This document shows, one piece after another, positions 17,404-26,130 of a stretch of 64,000 nucleotides of DNA. The number at the start of each line of letters is the position of its first letter. Position 1 is the stretch's first letter. The notes under the pieces were generated by a model. It saw nothing but the letters and a program-made list of their open reading frames with translations, had not been told where the DNA came from and ran no database searches. The DNA lies in NCBI RefSeq assembly GCF_030915445.1, contig NZ_CP133264.1, positions 2,728,001 to 2,792,000 on the forward strand. The letters are read 5' to 3'. The translations under genes were made by a program, and so were the position numbers. This stretch comes from Clostridium sp. OS1-26 (GTDB lineage Bacteria > Bacillota > Clostridia > Clostridiales > Clostridiaceae).

Positions 17404-18772
17404 AATTTTAAGATTAAAAAAAATATCATTAAAAATAACCTTAGTATATGCAGTAGTATTTTCTATAGTGCTTATAGCACTTAATGGGTCTGTTTTATAT
17501 GGAGTCAAGTATTTTCTTGTTAAACAGTCTATTAGACAAGTTAACGATACCAGCAATGGGGTTATTGATAAAATTGAAGAGTTAGAAAAGAATAGCCTAG
17601 ACTTACAAGGTAAAGATTTGTTACAAGGGATAAGCCCTAAAGAAAACACATACGTAAAGATAATTGATGATAAAGGAAATACAGTTAACGTATCGCCTGG
17701 ATGGAATATAAGTATGCCAAAGCAAAATTCCTCGGGAAAGGCATTAAAATTAGAAAAAGGCGAAAGACATTTGGTTTATAAAAATAATTCTATAGATACA
17801 AAAAATAGGGGAACAGTTCAACTACTAGTTGTCAAAGATATGGAGCATGAATACCATTTTTTGAAACTTCTTTTTATTATGATGGCTATATCAGATGCCA
17901 TCGGTATAGTTGTAGCATTGTTTTCAGGAATGTTTGTAAGTAAAAGAATATTAAGGCCTATAGATAAAATTACAAAAACAGCTCAGAGTATAAGCATACA
18001 GGGATTAAATAAAAGAATTGAGGTTAACACTGCCGAAGATGAGTTAGCGAGACTTGCAAAAACCTTTAATGAAATGATTGAAAGGCTTGAGCAGTCTTTT
18101 GAAAGTCAGAATAATTTTGTATCTGACGCCTCTCATGAACTTAGGACACCTATTTCGGTAATACAAGGGTATATTAATTTATTAGATAGATGGGGAAAAG
18201 AAGATAAGGAAGTTCTTCAAAAAGCGATTGATATTATAAAAAATGAAACAGCAAATATGACAAACCTTATTGAAAAATTGCTTTTTCTGGCCAGAGGAGA
18301 TAATAATTCTGTAAAGCTTGAAAAAGAGGAGTTTGACTTAAAAAACCTGATTGATGAACTAGTTAAAGAAAGCAACATTATTGCTCAAAATCACAATATA
18401 TTAGGTGAGAAAAATGATTCAGTAACAATTTGTGCTGACTTTAGATTAATAAAACAAGCGTTGAGAGCAGTAATTGATAATAGTATAAAGTATACACAGG
18501 AAGATGGAAAAATAATAATAAATTCTAGTGCAAAAGCAGATAGCGTTAAAATCACTATTGAAGATTCTGGAATAGGTATACCAGAAGAAGAAATACCTAA
18601 TCTATTTAATAGATTTTATAGAGTAGATAAAGCTCGTTCTAAAAAAACAGGGGGAAGTGGTCTAGGTTTAGCTATTGTGAAACAGATAATAGATATACAT
18701 AACGGAACTATATCTATTAACAGTAAATTGGGAAAGGGAACAAAAATAACTATTACTCTGCCTCTAAAATAA
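17393..18772 (+). CDS. Sensor histidine kinase partnered with the preceding response regulator
   Basis: A 459-residue kinase: membrane helix ~13-35, extracytoplasmic sensor loop ~36-150, second helix ~155-185 (LLFIMMAISDAIGIVVALFSG), HAMP domain (SKRILRPIDKITKTAQSI), HisKA with His248 in SDASHELRTPIS, and HATPase (IDNSIKYTQEDG, EDSGIGIPEEE, GGSGLGLAIVKQI). Its ATG lies inside the last codons of the regulator gene, so the two are translationally coupled. The extracytoplasmic sensor suggests an envelope signal, in keeping with RodA upstream and the PAP2 phosphatase downstream. Confidence 0.9.
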   Translation: MKNKILRLKKISLKITLVYAVVFSIVLIALNGSVLYGVKYFLVKQSIRQVNDTSNGVIDKIEELEKNSLDLQGKDLLQGISPKENTYVKIIDDKGNTVNVSPGWNISMPKQNSSGKALKLEKGERHLVYKNNSIDTKNRGTVQLLVVKDMEHEYHFLKLLFIMMAISDAIGIVVALFSGMFVSKRILRPIDKITKTAQSISIQGLNKRIEVNTAEDELARLAKTFNEMIERLEQSFESQNNFVSDASHELRTPISVIQGYINLLDRWGKEDKEVLQKAIDIIKNETANMTNLIEKLLFLARGDNNSVKLEKEEFDLKNLIDELVKESNIIAQNHNILGEKNDSVTICADFRLIKQALRAVIDNSIKYTQEDGKIIINSSAKADSVKITIEDSGIGIPEEEIPNLFNRFYRVDKARSKKTGGSGLGLAIVKQIIDIHNGTISINSKLGKGTKITITLPLK

Positions 18773-18885
18773 TCTAATTTAATTTTAATTTACGTTTAAT
18801 CTAGTTTTAATGTTACATTGAGAAAATATATCTGTTGAATGAACTAGATTAGAAAATTACTTGAGATAAGAAGAGGTGGAACAGA

Positions 18886-19461
18886 ATGAACATGTATATA
18901 TTTAATCTTATAAATGGATTAGCTTACAAAAATATAGTCTTAGATAAAATTATGATTATATTTTCAAAATATGTCCCTATAGCTTTTATGGCAGTGCTAG
19001 CAGGAGTGTATATAATGGGAATAATAAAAAAAGATATAAGAATCAGATGTATTGCAGTAGATATCTTTGCACTAACAGCAATAAATCTTCTGATAAGCTT
19101 TTCTATAGGGCTTCTATACTATGTAAATAGACCATTTGTTCATACTAAAGTAAACTTATTATATTCACATGTGGCAGATGCATCTTTTCCAAGTGATCAT
19201 GCAATAGGCACTATGAGTATAGCACTAGGTATAAACAATTGGTTTAAAGTATATGGACGTATTTTAATTGCTTTATCATGTATGGTAAGTTTTTCTAGAG
19301 TTTATGTGGGACATCATTTTCCTATAGATGTAGTTGGAGGTATTGCAATTTCTGCGTTTGTAAATTATTTTTACAAAATACTTATTAAAGATAAAATTGC
19401 TATACTTTACGGAACAATAGAAGGAAAATTACTTAAGCTTTTATATCCTAATATGGCTTAA
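18886..19461 (+). CDS. PAP2 phosphatase, BcrC-like undecaprenyl-pyrophosphate phosphatase
   Basis: A 191-residue membrane protein with five or six helices and the three PAP2 motifs: YVNRPFV, ASFPSDHAIGT and SFSRVYVGHHFPIDV (active-site Arg and His present). BcrC-type enzymes recycle undecaprenyl pyrophosphate on the outer face of the membrane and protect against bacitracin. AAGAAGAGGTGG precedes the ATG. Position directly behind the two-component system suggests regulation by it. A strong terminator follows at 19475. Substrate assignment is by family only. Confidence 0.8.
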   Translation: MNMYIFNLINGLAYKNIVLDKIMIIFSKYVPIAFMAVLAGVYIMGIIKKDIRIRCIAVDIFALTAINLLISFSIGLLYYVNRPFVHTKVNLLYSHVADASFPSDHAIGTMSIALGINNWFKVYGRILIALSCMVSFSRVYVGHHFPIDVVGGIAISAFVNYFYKILIKDKIAILYGTIEGKLLKLLYPNMA

Positions 19462-19474
19462 GAAATATAGGTTT

Positions 19475-19511
19475 AAAAAGGTATCTCAAGTGTAGGTGAG
19501 ATACCTTTTTA
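19475..19511 (+). terminator. Rho-independent terminator after the PAP2 gene
   Basis: AAAAAGGTATCTCA pairs with TGAGATACCTTTTT, 8-nt loop. Confidence 0.85.
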
Positions 19512-19630
19512 TATTTGACTATTGCTTTAAAGTTTTATTTTGGTAGAAAAATAACTGTTACATTGCAGTAAATTAGGTCTGGTGGTAAAATAATAGAAAT
19601 GTTGAGAAGGCATAGAAAGGATGAATATAG

Positions 19631-20635
19631 ATGGAAAAGAGAGCGATAAGATTTGGAGTCATAGGCACAAATAATATTACAGATTTATTTTTAAAAGGTG
19701 CAGCAAATGTTAAGGATTTTGTATTAAATGCAGTTTATTCAAGAACTGAAGAAAAAGCAAAAGTTTTTGCCGAAAAGTATGGTGTACAGCATACTTTTAC
19801 AAGTTTAAAAGAAATGGCAAAAAGCGATTTAATCGATGCTGTTTATATTGCATCGCCTAATGCTTTTCATAGAGAGTATACTCTATTATTTTTAAATCAC
19901 AAAAAGCATGTATTATGTGAAAAAGCTTTTGCATCAAATTCAAGAGAAACTTTTGAGATGATAGAAACAGCTAGAAAGAATAATGTGGTTTTGATGGAAG
20001 CTATAAAAACAATATATCTTCCTAATTTTAAGGTGGTTAAGGACAATTTACATAGAATAGGCAAGGTAAGAAGATATTTTGCAAATTTTTGTCAATACTC
20101 ATCAAGATATGATAAATATAAAGAGGGGATAGTGCTAAATGCTTTTAAACCTGAACTGTCTAATGGAGCTTTAATGGATATAGGAGTTTATTGTATACAT
20201 CCTATGGTAAATCTATTTGGTAAACCAAAAGAAATAAAAGCAAACGCTGTAATGCTAGGGTCTGGTGTTGATGGAGAAGGAAGTATACTGTTTAAATATG
20301 ATGATATGGATTCGGTAGTATTTTACTCGAAAATTAATAATTCATATTTACCATCAGAAATTCAAGGGGAAGATGGCAGTATAATAATTGAAGGTATAAA
20401 TAACTTTCAAAGAGTAAAAATAGTACTTAGGAACGGAGAGGAAGAGGACTTAACAGAGCTTCATATTGAGGAAGATATGTGCTATGAAACACAGGAGTTT
20501 ATAAATTTAATACATCGAGGAAACATAGACGCTACTATTAATTATCTTCAAGCTTCACAATCAGTGATGGAAATAATGTATGAAGCAAGAAGGCAGATAG
20601 GATTAATTTTTCCAGCAGATAAACAGGATTCTTAG
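19631..20635 (+). CDS. Gfo/Idh/MocA-family NAD(P)-dependent oxidoreductase
   Basis: A 334-residue cytoplasmic enzyme. The N-terminal Rossmann fold begins RFGVIGTNNITDLFL, with the family motif EKAFASNSRET (equivalent of the EKP motif, with Ala in place of Pro) after IASPNAFHREY. The C-terminal half has the alpha/beta substrate-binding domain, including SNGALMDIGVYCIHP, the usual catalytic-region motif. Members oxidise or reduce sugars, inositols or related compounds; substrate unknown. The start has GAAAGGATG spacing. It appears to be transcribed alone. Confidence 0.8.
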   Translation: MEKRAIRFGVIGTNNITDLFLKGAANVKDFVLNAVYSRTEEKAKVFAEKYGVQHTFTSLKEMAKSDLIDAVYIASPNAFHREYTLLFLNHKKHVLCEKAFASNSRETFEMIETARKNNVVLMEAIKTIYLPNFKVVKDNLHRIGKVRRYFANFCQYSSRYDKYKEGIVLNAFKPELSNGALMDIGVYCIHPMVNLFGKPKEIKANAVMLGSGVDGEGSILFKYDDMDSVVFYSKINNSYLPSEIQGEDGSIIIEGINNFQRVKIVLRNGEEEDLTELHIEEDMCYETQEFINLIHRGNIDATINYLQASQSVMEIMYEARRQIGLIFPADKQDS

Positions 20636-20737
20636 CTTAAGCTTTATTAAACTTGAGCATAATATCATTAGTCACATGAATTTATTTAGAATTGCTGCAA
20701 TTTGCTAAAGATAAATCATATCTTAGGAGGGTCTAAA

Positions 20738-22072
20738 TTGCATAACATAAGTTTATTATTTGACCAGTATGGTTATATAGTGCTATTTGCTGCTTTAATG
20801 TTAGAGCTTATTGCTTTTCCATTGCCTGGAGAAATTTTAATGAGTTATTGCGGTTTTCTTATTTTTCAAGGAAAGTTAAATTGGGGTTTAAGTATAATAA
20901 TAGCCTCTGCTGGAGCTATATTAGGTATAACTATATCATATTTTGTTGGAGAAACACTAGGAATTAGGTTTTTTCGTAAATATGGAAGATACGTGCACTT
21001 AGGACCAGAAAAGTTAGATAAGACATCAATATGGTTTGAACAATATGGAAACAGGTTATTAGTTGTTGCTTATTTTATACCTGGAGTAAGACATATAACG
21101 GGTTACTTTTCTGGCATAACTAAAATTTCTTTCTCAAGATTTGCAATAAGTGCATATAGTGGAGCCTTCCTTTGGACTAGTACATTTATTTCCTTAGGTA
21201 AAGTTTTAGGTGCAAATTGGAGAACTTTCCATGGAACTGTCAAAAAATATTCAATTATAGGTGGTATAATTTTAGTTGTTATTATTGCCAGTATATATCT
21301 ATATAAGAATTACAGATCTAGAATTATAAATTATATTGTTGAAATGCTTAACTATACTGTAAAAGTATTTCATTCACTAGGTAGAATTAAGATTTTTGTA
21401 GCTAGCATAGCTGTAGTATTTTTAGTGCTTAACTTTCTTGTTATTGGATTAATTCAAGATTTTTTAGCTAATGAATTTAAAGATTTTGATGCTATAGCTA
21501 CACTTTTAGTTAAATCAATCTTTGGAAAAGAATGGTATAAAATAATGAAAACACTTTCTTTAGTTTCATCTTCTATAGTAATTATTTTATTGAGTTTATT
21601 GATTTTTTCATGGATTTTAATAAAAGGCAAGAATAAGCTTCTGGAATGTAAGTTTCTTATTAGTGTAGTTTTAGGTGGAGAGATTATTGAAGAGATTCTA
21701 AGACGTATTTTTCATCGTGTAGGACCGATAGAAGGTACTTTAATGGGAAAAATCAATTATACTTTTCCAAGCGAGCATGCTTTCCTAGCTATAGTAATAT
21801 ATGGCTTTGCAGTATATATGATTGCTAGGCATATGAAATCTAATTGGATTAAACAAATTATTGTAATTATAGCTTTGATTGCTTGTTCCTTTGTAGGCAT
21901 AAGCTCAATATTTCTTAAGATTCAATATCCTAGTGATGTTGTAGCCGGCTATGTTTTTGGGGGAGTATGGCTGGCATTAAATATTATACTATTAGAAGTA
22001 TTTCGTATTTTACCTAAAGTAAAAATAAATGCTGAGTCTGCTTTAAGTGATACAGATAGCTCGAAAAAATGA
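20738..22072 (+). CDS. DedA-PAP2 fusion membrane protein with degenerate PAP2 site
   Basis: About 444 residues. Residues ~1-200 are a DedA/SNARE-associated domain (ELIAFPLPGEILMSYCGF, FIPGVRHITGYFSG), the family of polyprenyl-phosphate and lipid transporters. After a linker, residues ~225-425 form a PAP2-like domain with helices, RRIFHRVGP and TFPSEHAFLA. The third motif reads SSIFLKIQYPSD: the usual Arg of SR and the usual His are replaced by Ser and Gln. The phosphatase may therefore be inactive. The chosen TTG at 20738 follows TAGGAGGG with good spacing; a more upstream TTG at 20702 lacks a site. Context with RodA and the BcrC-like gene points to lipid-carrier traffic. Confidence 0.8.
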   Translation: MHNISLLFDQYGYIVLFAALMLELIAFPLPGEILMSYCGFLIFQGKLNWGLSIIIASAGAILGITISYFVGETLGIRFFRKYGRYVHLGPEKLDKTSIWFEQYGNRLLVVAYFIPGVRHITGYFSGITKISFSRFAISAYSGAFLWTSTFISLGKVLGANWRTFHGTVKKYSIIGGIILVVIIASIYLYKNYRSRIINYIVEMLNYTVKVFHSLGRIKIFVASIAVVFLVLNFLVIGLIQDFLANEFKDFDAIATLLVKSIFGKEWYKIMKTLSLVSSSIVIILLSLLIFSWILIKGKNKLLECKFLISVVLGGEIIEEILRRIFHRVGPIEGTLMGKINYTFPSEHAFLAIVIYGFAVYMIARHMKSNWIKQIIVIIALIACSFVGISSIFLKIQYPSDVVAGYVFGGVWLALNIILLEVFRILPKVKINAESALSDTDSSKK

Positions 22073-22115
22073 AAATATTAAGCTGAATAGATGAAGGTAA
22101 GTTAGTTGTAATTTG

Positions 22116-22142
22116 AAAGAGCGAATAAGTAGCGCTCTTTTT
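22116..22142 (+). terminator. Rho-independent terminator after the DedA-PAP2 gene
   Basis: AAAGAGCG pairs with CGCTCTTT and runs into T's. Confidence 0.8.
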
Positions 22143-22149
22143 ATTTGTA

Positions 22150-22210
22150 TTTACAAAATATATAGTTTAGTGTACACTATAACTGTATTAATATTATTAA
22201 TACAGTTATA
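22150..22210 (+). promoter_or_regulatory. Promoter and large palindromic operator of the GntR-ABC operon
   Basis: A perfect 15-bp inverted repeat, TATAACTGTATTAAT (22178-22192) and ATTAATACAGTTATA (22196-22210), has a 3-bp centre. It overlaps the expected start site of a promoter with TTTACA (22150-22155), 17-bp spacing and TACACT (22173-22178). GntR proteins of the YtrA group bind such sites and repress their own operon. The assignment to the downstream regulator is by position. Confidence 0.65.
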
Positions 22211-22227
22211 ACGGAAGGAGGGAGCAC

Positions 22228-22609
22228 ATGTTTGAACTAGATATAAGAAGTAGACTACCCATATATGAGCAGTTGGTGGAAAAATTTAAAGAACTTATAA
22301 TAAGCGAGGTATTAAAAACAGATGAGCAGCTTCCCTCAGTGAGGGCTCTTTCAAATGAAATTACTATAAATCCTAATACTATTCAAAAGGCGTATAGAGA
22401 GTTGGAAAGACAGGGATACATTTATTCTATACCAGGAAAAGGAAGCTTTGTAGCACCTATGATGCCAAATAAAAATGATGAAAAAATAGCTAAATTAAAA
22501 GAAGAATTAATAAAAATTTTATCGGAAGCTATGTATTTGGGGATGAAAAAAGAAGAGGTTATGAGGATAGTTTCTGAGATTGATGACATGATTAGGGGGG
22601 AGAAAATAA
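22228..22609 (+). CDS. GntR-family (YtrA type) transcriptional regulator
   Basis: About 126 residues: a GntR winged helix (RLPIYEQLVEKFKELI, QLPSVRALSNEITINPNTIQKAYRE split by the recognition helix, then GYIYSIPGKGSFVAP) and a short C-terminal dimerisation helix, the YtrA layout. As read, the frame runs on without a stop into the ABC ATPase (one ORF 22228-23391). If the six-G run at 22595-22600 had five G's, the gene would end at TAA 22607-22609, overlapping the ATPase ATG in the classic TAATG arrangement. I therefore annotate two genes; a real fusion is the alternative. The palindromic operator lies just upstream. Confidence 0.75.
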
Positions 22610-23507
22610 TGATTGAAGCAAAAAACGTAAGTAAGCATTTTGAGTATTTAGATGCTCTAAGAAATGTAGACATTCATGTAAATAAAGGCTCTATTTACGG
22701 GTTAGTGGGCTCAAATGGAGCTGGAAAAACAACTCTTATTAAAACTTTAGTTGGTGTATATAGGCAAGACAAAGGGGAAGTACTTATTGATGGAAAAGAA
22801 GTGTTTGAAAATACGGAGTTAAAATCAAGGATTGTATTTATACCAGATGCTCTATACTTCTTTTCCCAATATAGCATAAAAAATATGGCCAAATTTTATA
22901 AAAGGATATATGAAAGCTGGAATAATGAAAGATATGAAAAGTTAAAAGAGGCTTTTAATATTGATGAAAATAAGAAAGTTCACAGGCTTTCTAAAGGAAT
23001 GCAAAGACAGGTTGCCTTTTGGCTTGCACTATCAGCTATGCCGGACGTACTTATTTTAGATGAGCCTTTGGATGGATTAGACCCTGTTATGAGACAAAAG
23101 GTAAAAAATTTAATAATACAAGATGTAGCAGAAAGACAGATGACGGTGCTTATATCCTCTCATAATCTAAGAGAGCTGGAAGATTTATGTGATCATATTG
23201 GAATACTGCATAAAGGTTCTTTAATACTTGAAAAAGAATTAGATGACTTAAAATCAGATATTCATAAGATTCAGGTGGCCTTTAAAGGAGAGGTATCAGA
23301 TGAAATACTGCAGAATGTTAGTGTACTTTATGAGGAGCAAAGAGGCAGTATAAGGCTTATTATTGTTAGGGGCAAAAAGAAAAGATATTAAATCAGATCA
23401 ACAAATATAACCCTGTAATTTTAGACATCTTGCCTTTAACATTAGAGGAAATTTTCATCTATGAAATGGGGGACGTAGGATATGAAATCAAAAACATCAT
23501 TTTTTAG
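22609..23507 (+). CDS. ABC transporter ATP-binding protein (3' end frameshifted as given)
   Basis: An ATPase of about 299 residues: MIEAKNVSKHFEYLDAL, Walker A GSNGAGKTTLIK, signature RLSKGMQRQVAF, Walker B VLILDEPLDGLDP, and the switch His in ISSHNLREL. As given it stops at 23391 with the tail RGKKKRY. One extra A in the five-A run at 23374-23378 gives ...EKILNQINKYNPVILD... ending at 23507, the usual accessory C-terminus of this family, overlapping the permease start by 26 bp. It powers the membrane protein encoded next. Its own ATG follows GGGGGGAG with good spacing. Confidence 0.75.
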
Positions 23508-25500
23508 TAAGGGAATATTTTTGGATGATTTAAGAAAAGTTGGATGGATTGGTGCTGCATATTTACTAGTCTTATTTTTTGTTGTACCTCTTCAAATACT
23601 AATGGTGTATAGTACAGATAAACTACATAAAGATTTATTTGAATATTTATTTCATTTTAAAAGCCCAGAAATTCAAGGGCTACTTATAGTAACAGTTCCA
23701 GTTTTTCTTGCTATTTTTCTATTTAGGTATATTCAAGTGAAAGAATCCTCAGATATGATTCATAGTCTGCCAATAAAAAGAAGTACTTTGTATATAAGCC
23801 ATGTAATCATGGGAGCTATGTTATTAATAGTACCTGTACTAATTATTGCAGTAATATGTATAATTATGAAAAGTACGCTAAACTTAGGTCAATATTATAG
23901 AATCTATGATGTTATACAGTGGTGTGGGGTCACCATTTTAATGGATATGGTATTTTTCTTCAGTTGTGTATTTGTAGGAATGATTGTAGGAATTTCTGTA
24001 ATGCAGGGAGCATTAACTTATATTTTTTTATTTTTACCAGTGGGATTAATGGTTTTATTGACCTTTAGTCTTAATGTTTTCATATATGGATTTATGTATA
24101 ACTTAGATAATGGGATGAACAAGCTTTCACCTATAGTAAGGGTTCTTGATGGATTTAATGAGATTAACAAAGCTATGAGTGCAGCAGAGATAACAGTTTA
24201 CATTCTTATATGTATTATTCTGATTTTTTCTGCTATGTTTGTATACAACAAAAGAAAGTTAGAAGCTGCAACACAACCTATTGCTTTTAAAACTTTGCAA
24301 TATGTTTTTAAATATGGAGTAACATTTTGCATGATGCTAGCTGGAAGATTATATTTTCTAGAAACGCAAAAAAATTTAAGTTGGATTTATTTCGGGTTTT
24401 TTGTTGGCTCCTTAATAGGTTATTTTGCAGCAGAAATGATATTAAAAAAATCTATATGGGTATTTAAAAATATAAAAGGTTATATTATTTATGCTATTGC
24501 TATGGTAATTATAATAGCTGGAATTAATTTTGATATTGTTGGCTATGAAAAAAAGCTTCCAGTTTTAAATAATGTTAACAAAATATATTTTAGCGAAGGC
24601 TATTATAATGAGAAATTTCAAAAATACGATATGGATACCTATTATGATAAAAACAATTTGAAGTATATTTATGATTTTCACAAAAAGCTTATAGAAGATA
24701 AAAATAGAAATAAGTATAAAGATGATAAAGACTTGAGAAGCATTTTTTTTATGTACGAATTAAAGGATGGAAGCAAAATTCAAAGAGGTTACAAAATAGA
24801 TTATGATGAGTATAAAAAGTATTTGAAACCTATATATCAATGCTCAGAATCTAAGAAAAATAGATATGATATTTTAAAGGCTGATGATTCTGACATAGAA
24901 AAAATCACCATTCATCCTTCTTTTAGTGTTAACAAGCAGTCGGTAATAGTAAAACCAGAAGATATAAAAGAGGCATTAGATGTATTAAAGCAGGATATTA
25001 ATAATGAGACTTATGAAGATATGTATAATAAAAAAGCAGCGTGGGCAGATATAAGCTTTATGGTTGCATCAGATAAACTAGATAAGTATCCAAAATTAAA
25101 AGATAAAGAGCTTCATGGAGATGATAAACAAATTCACACTACATGGAAAAAATCCTATAAATTATTTGAAGAATGGTTGAAAAAGAAAGGTTATATTGAA
25201 AATGCAAGAGTTCTACCAGCGGATATACAGTATGCTGTAGTAGAAAGGATTATCAGCACTCAACAGTTAGAAGAAAAACGTAAAAATGGTCAATATATAA
25301 ATAACAACAATGTAAAAAGACTAGAAATTAAAGACAAAAACCAAATAGAAGCTTGTTTAAGAAATTATGATTATCCTCACAATAATAGTAATGCAAAATA
25401 TGTTATAGGATTTTATAACAATGAAAAGAAAAATGTAGAGTATGGAAGTTTTGATGAAAATACTACTCCAGACTTTGTAAAAGATTATTTCAATAAATAA
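23482..25500 (+). CDS. ABC-2 type permease with large C-terminal domain
   Basis: A 672-residue protein. Residues ~20-345 hold about eight hydrophobic helices, including an extended N-terminal signature with SLPIKRSTLYISH, common in ABC-2 permeases of YtrC type. Residues ~355-672 form a soluble, presumably extracytoplasmic, Lys/Tyr-rich domain of the DUF6449 kind. With the GntR regulator and ATPase it forms a YtrA-type self-regulated exporter, a class often induced by cell-wall antibiotics. Substrate unknown. A strong terminator follows. Confidence 0.8.
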   Translation: MKSKTSFFSKGIFLDDLRKVGWIGAAYLLVLFFVVPLQILMVYSTDKLHKDLFEYLFHFKSPEIQGLLIVTVPVFLAIFLFRYIQVKESSDMIHSLPIKRSTLYISHVIMGAMLLIVPVLIIAVICIIMKSTLNLGQYYRIYDVIQWCGVTILMDMVFFFSCVFVGMIVGISVMQGALTYIFLFLPVGLMVLLTFSLNVFIYGFMYNLDNGMNKLSPIVRVLDGFNEINKAMSAAEITVYILICIILIFSAMFVYNKRKLEAATQPIAFKTLQYVFKYGVTFCMMLAGRLYFLETQKNLSWIYFGFFVGSLIGYFAAEMILKKSIWVFKNIKGYIIYAIAMVIIIAGINFDIVGYEKKLPVLNNVNKIYFSEGYYNEKFQKYDMDTYYDKNNLKYIYDFHKKLIEDKNRNKYKDDKDLRSIFFMYELKDGSKIQRGYKIDYDEYKKYLKPIYQCSESKKNRYDILKADDSDIEKITIHPSFSVNKQSVIVKPEDIKEALDVLKQDINNETYEDMYNKKAAWADISFMVASDKLDKYPKLKDKELHGDDKQIHTTWKKSYKLFEEWLKKKGYIENARVLPADIQYAVVERIISTQQLEEKRKNGQYINNNNVKRLEIKDKNQIEACLRNYDYPHNNSNAKYVIGFYNNEKKNVEYGSFDENTTPDFVKDYFNK

Positions 25501-25502
25501 GG

Positions 25503-25556
25503 AAATCAGCTTACACCTTGGGCAGATTGCTATCCCTATGTGTAAGCTGATTTTTT
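25503..25556. terminator. Terminator of the ABC operon
   Basis: AAATCAGCTTACAC pairs with GTGTAAGCTGATTT and ends in TTTTTT. Probably works for both converging units. Confidence 0.85.
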
Positions 25557-25572
25557 ACTGTATTTGTGTATA

Positions 25573-25785
25573 TTACTTATTGACTTTTTTGTCATAAACT
25601 TTCTCGAGCAAAGTTGTAACTCCAACAAATATAATAATGCATAATCCTAAATCCATCATAACATCTGGATTAAAAACTCCATTTTTAAAAGAATAACTAA
25701 AATTAGTAAGCCTGTAGATTATACGAGTAATTAATAAAGTTAAAACAACTCCTGCTGCATTAATCTTTAGTGCCTTAGCTTTCAT
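25573..25785 (-). CDS. Small hypothetical membrane protein
   Basis: About 70 residues with two hydrophobic segments (AAGVVLTLLITRIIY and LGLCIIIFVGVTTLL) and a basic C-terminus DKKVNK. The ORF can begin at 25812, but AGAGGTGAT lies immediately upstream of the ATG at 25785 (MKAKALK), which is chosen. No family recognised; it ends close to the terminator of the ABC operon. Confidence 0.55.
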   Translation of the reverse strand: MKAKALKINAAGVVLTLLITRIIYRLTNFSYSFKNGVFNPDVMMDLGLCIIIFVGVTTLLEKVYDKKVNK

Positions 25786-26130
25786 TTCATCACCTCTAAA
25801 TTTTATGTACATATCATTATAATCCTGTAATGATTAAAGAAGCAAGAAAATTACAAGAAAGTTATCAAAAAATTTAAGATTTTAAATTGAAACTTGAATT
25901 ATTGTAAACATATATCTGTCATTATAGTCAAAAGTTTAAAAATAATTATTTTAATATCTAATAGATAGGTATACTATAATATTTTTTAATAACAAATATT
26001 CATATATATAATAAAATTGTTGATTTATATCAAAATTGGAGTTATTGTTTAATATATATAGATAATTTGTGATATTAGAATTATTTAAAACTTGCAAGAA
26101 CCTATTGGAAGATATCGATGAGGTGATAAT
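25786..26130. other. AT-rich intergenic region between divergent genes
   Basis: About 345 bp with no ORF, no clear hairpin and very high A+T content. It must carry the promoters of the small membrane protein and of the hybrid kinase. GAGGTGATAATATG marks the kinase start. Nothing else was seen. Confidence 0.5.

Noticed and set aside
22228..23391. A genuine GntR-ATPase fusion protein as the annotation
   Set aside because: The ideal TAATG overlap with one G less and the second one-base break at 23374 make an assembly error more likely; kept as a finding only.
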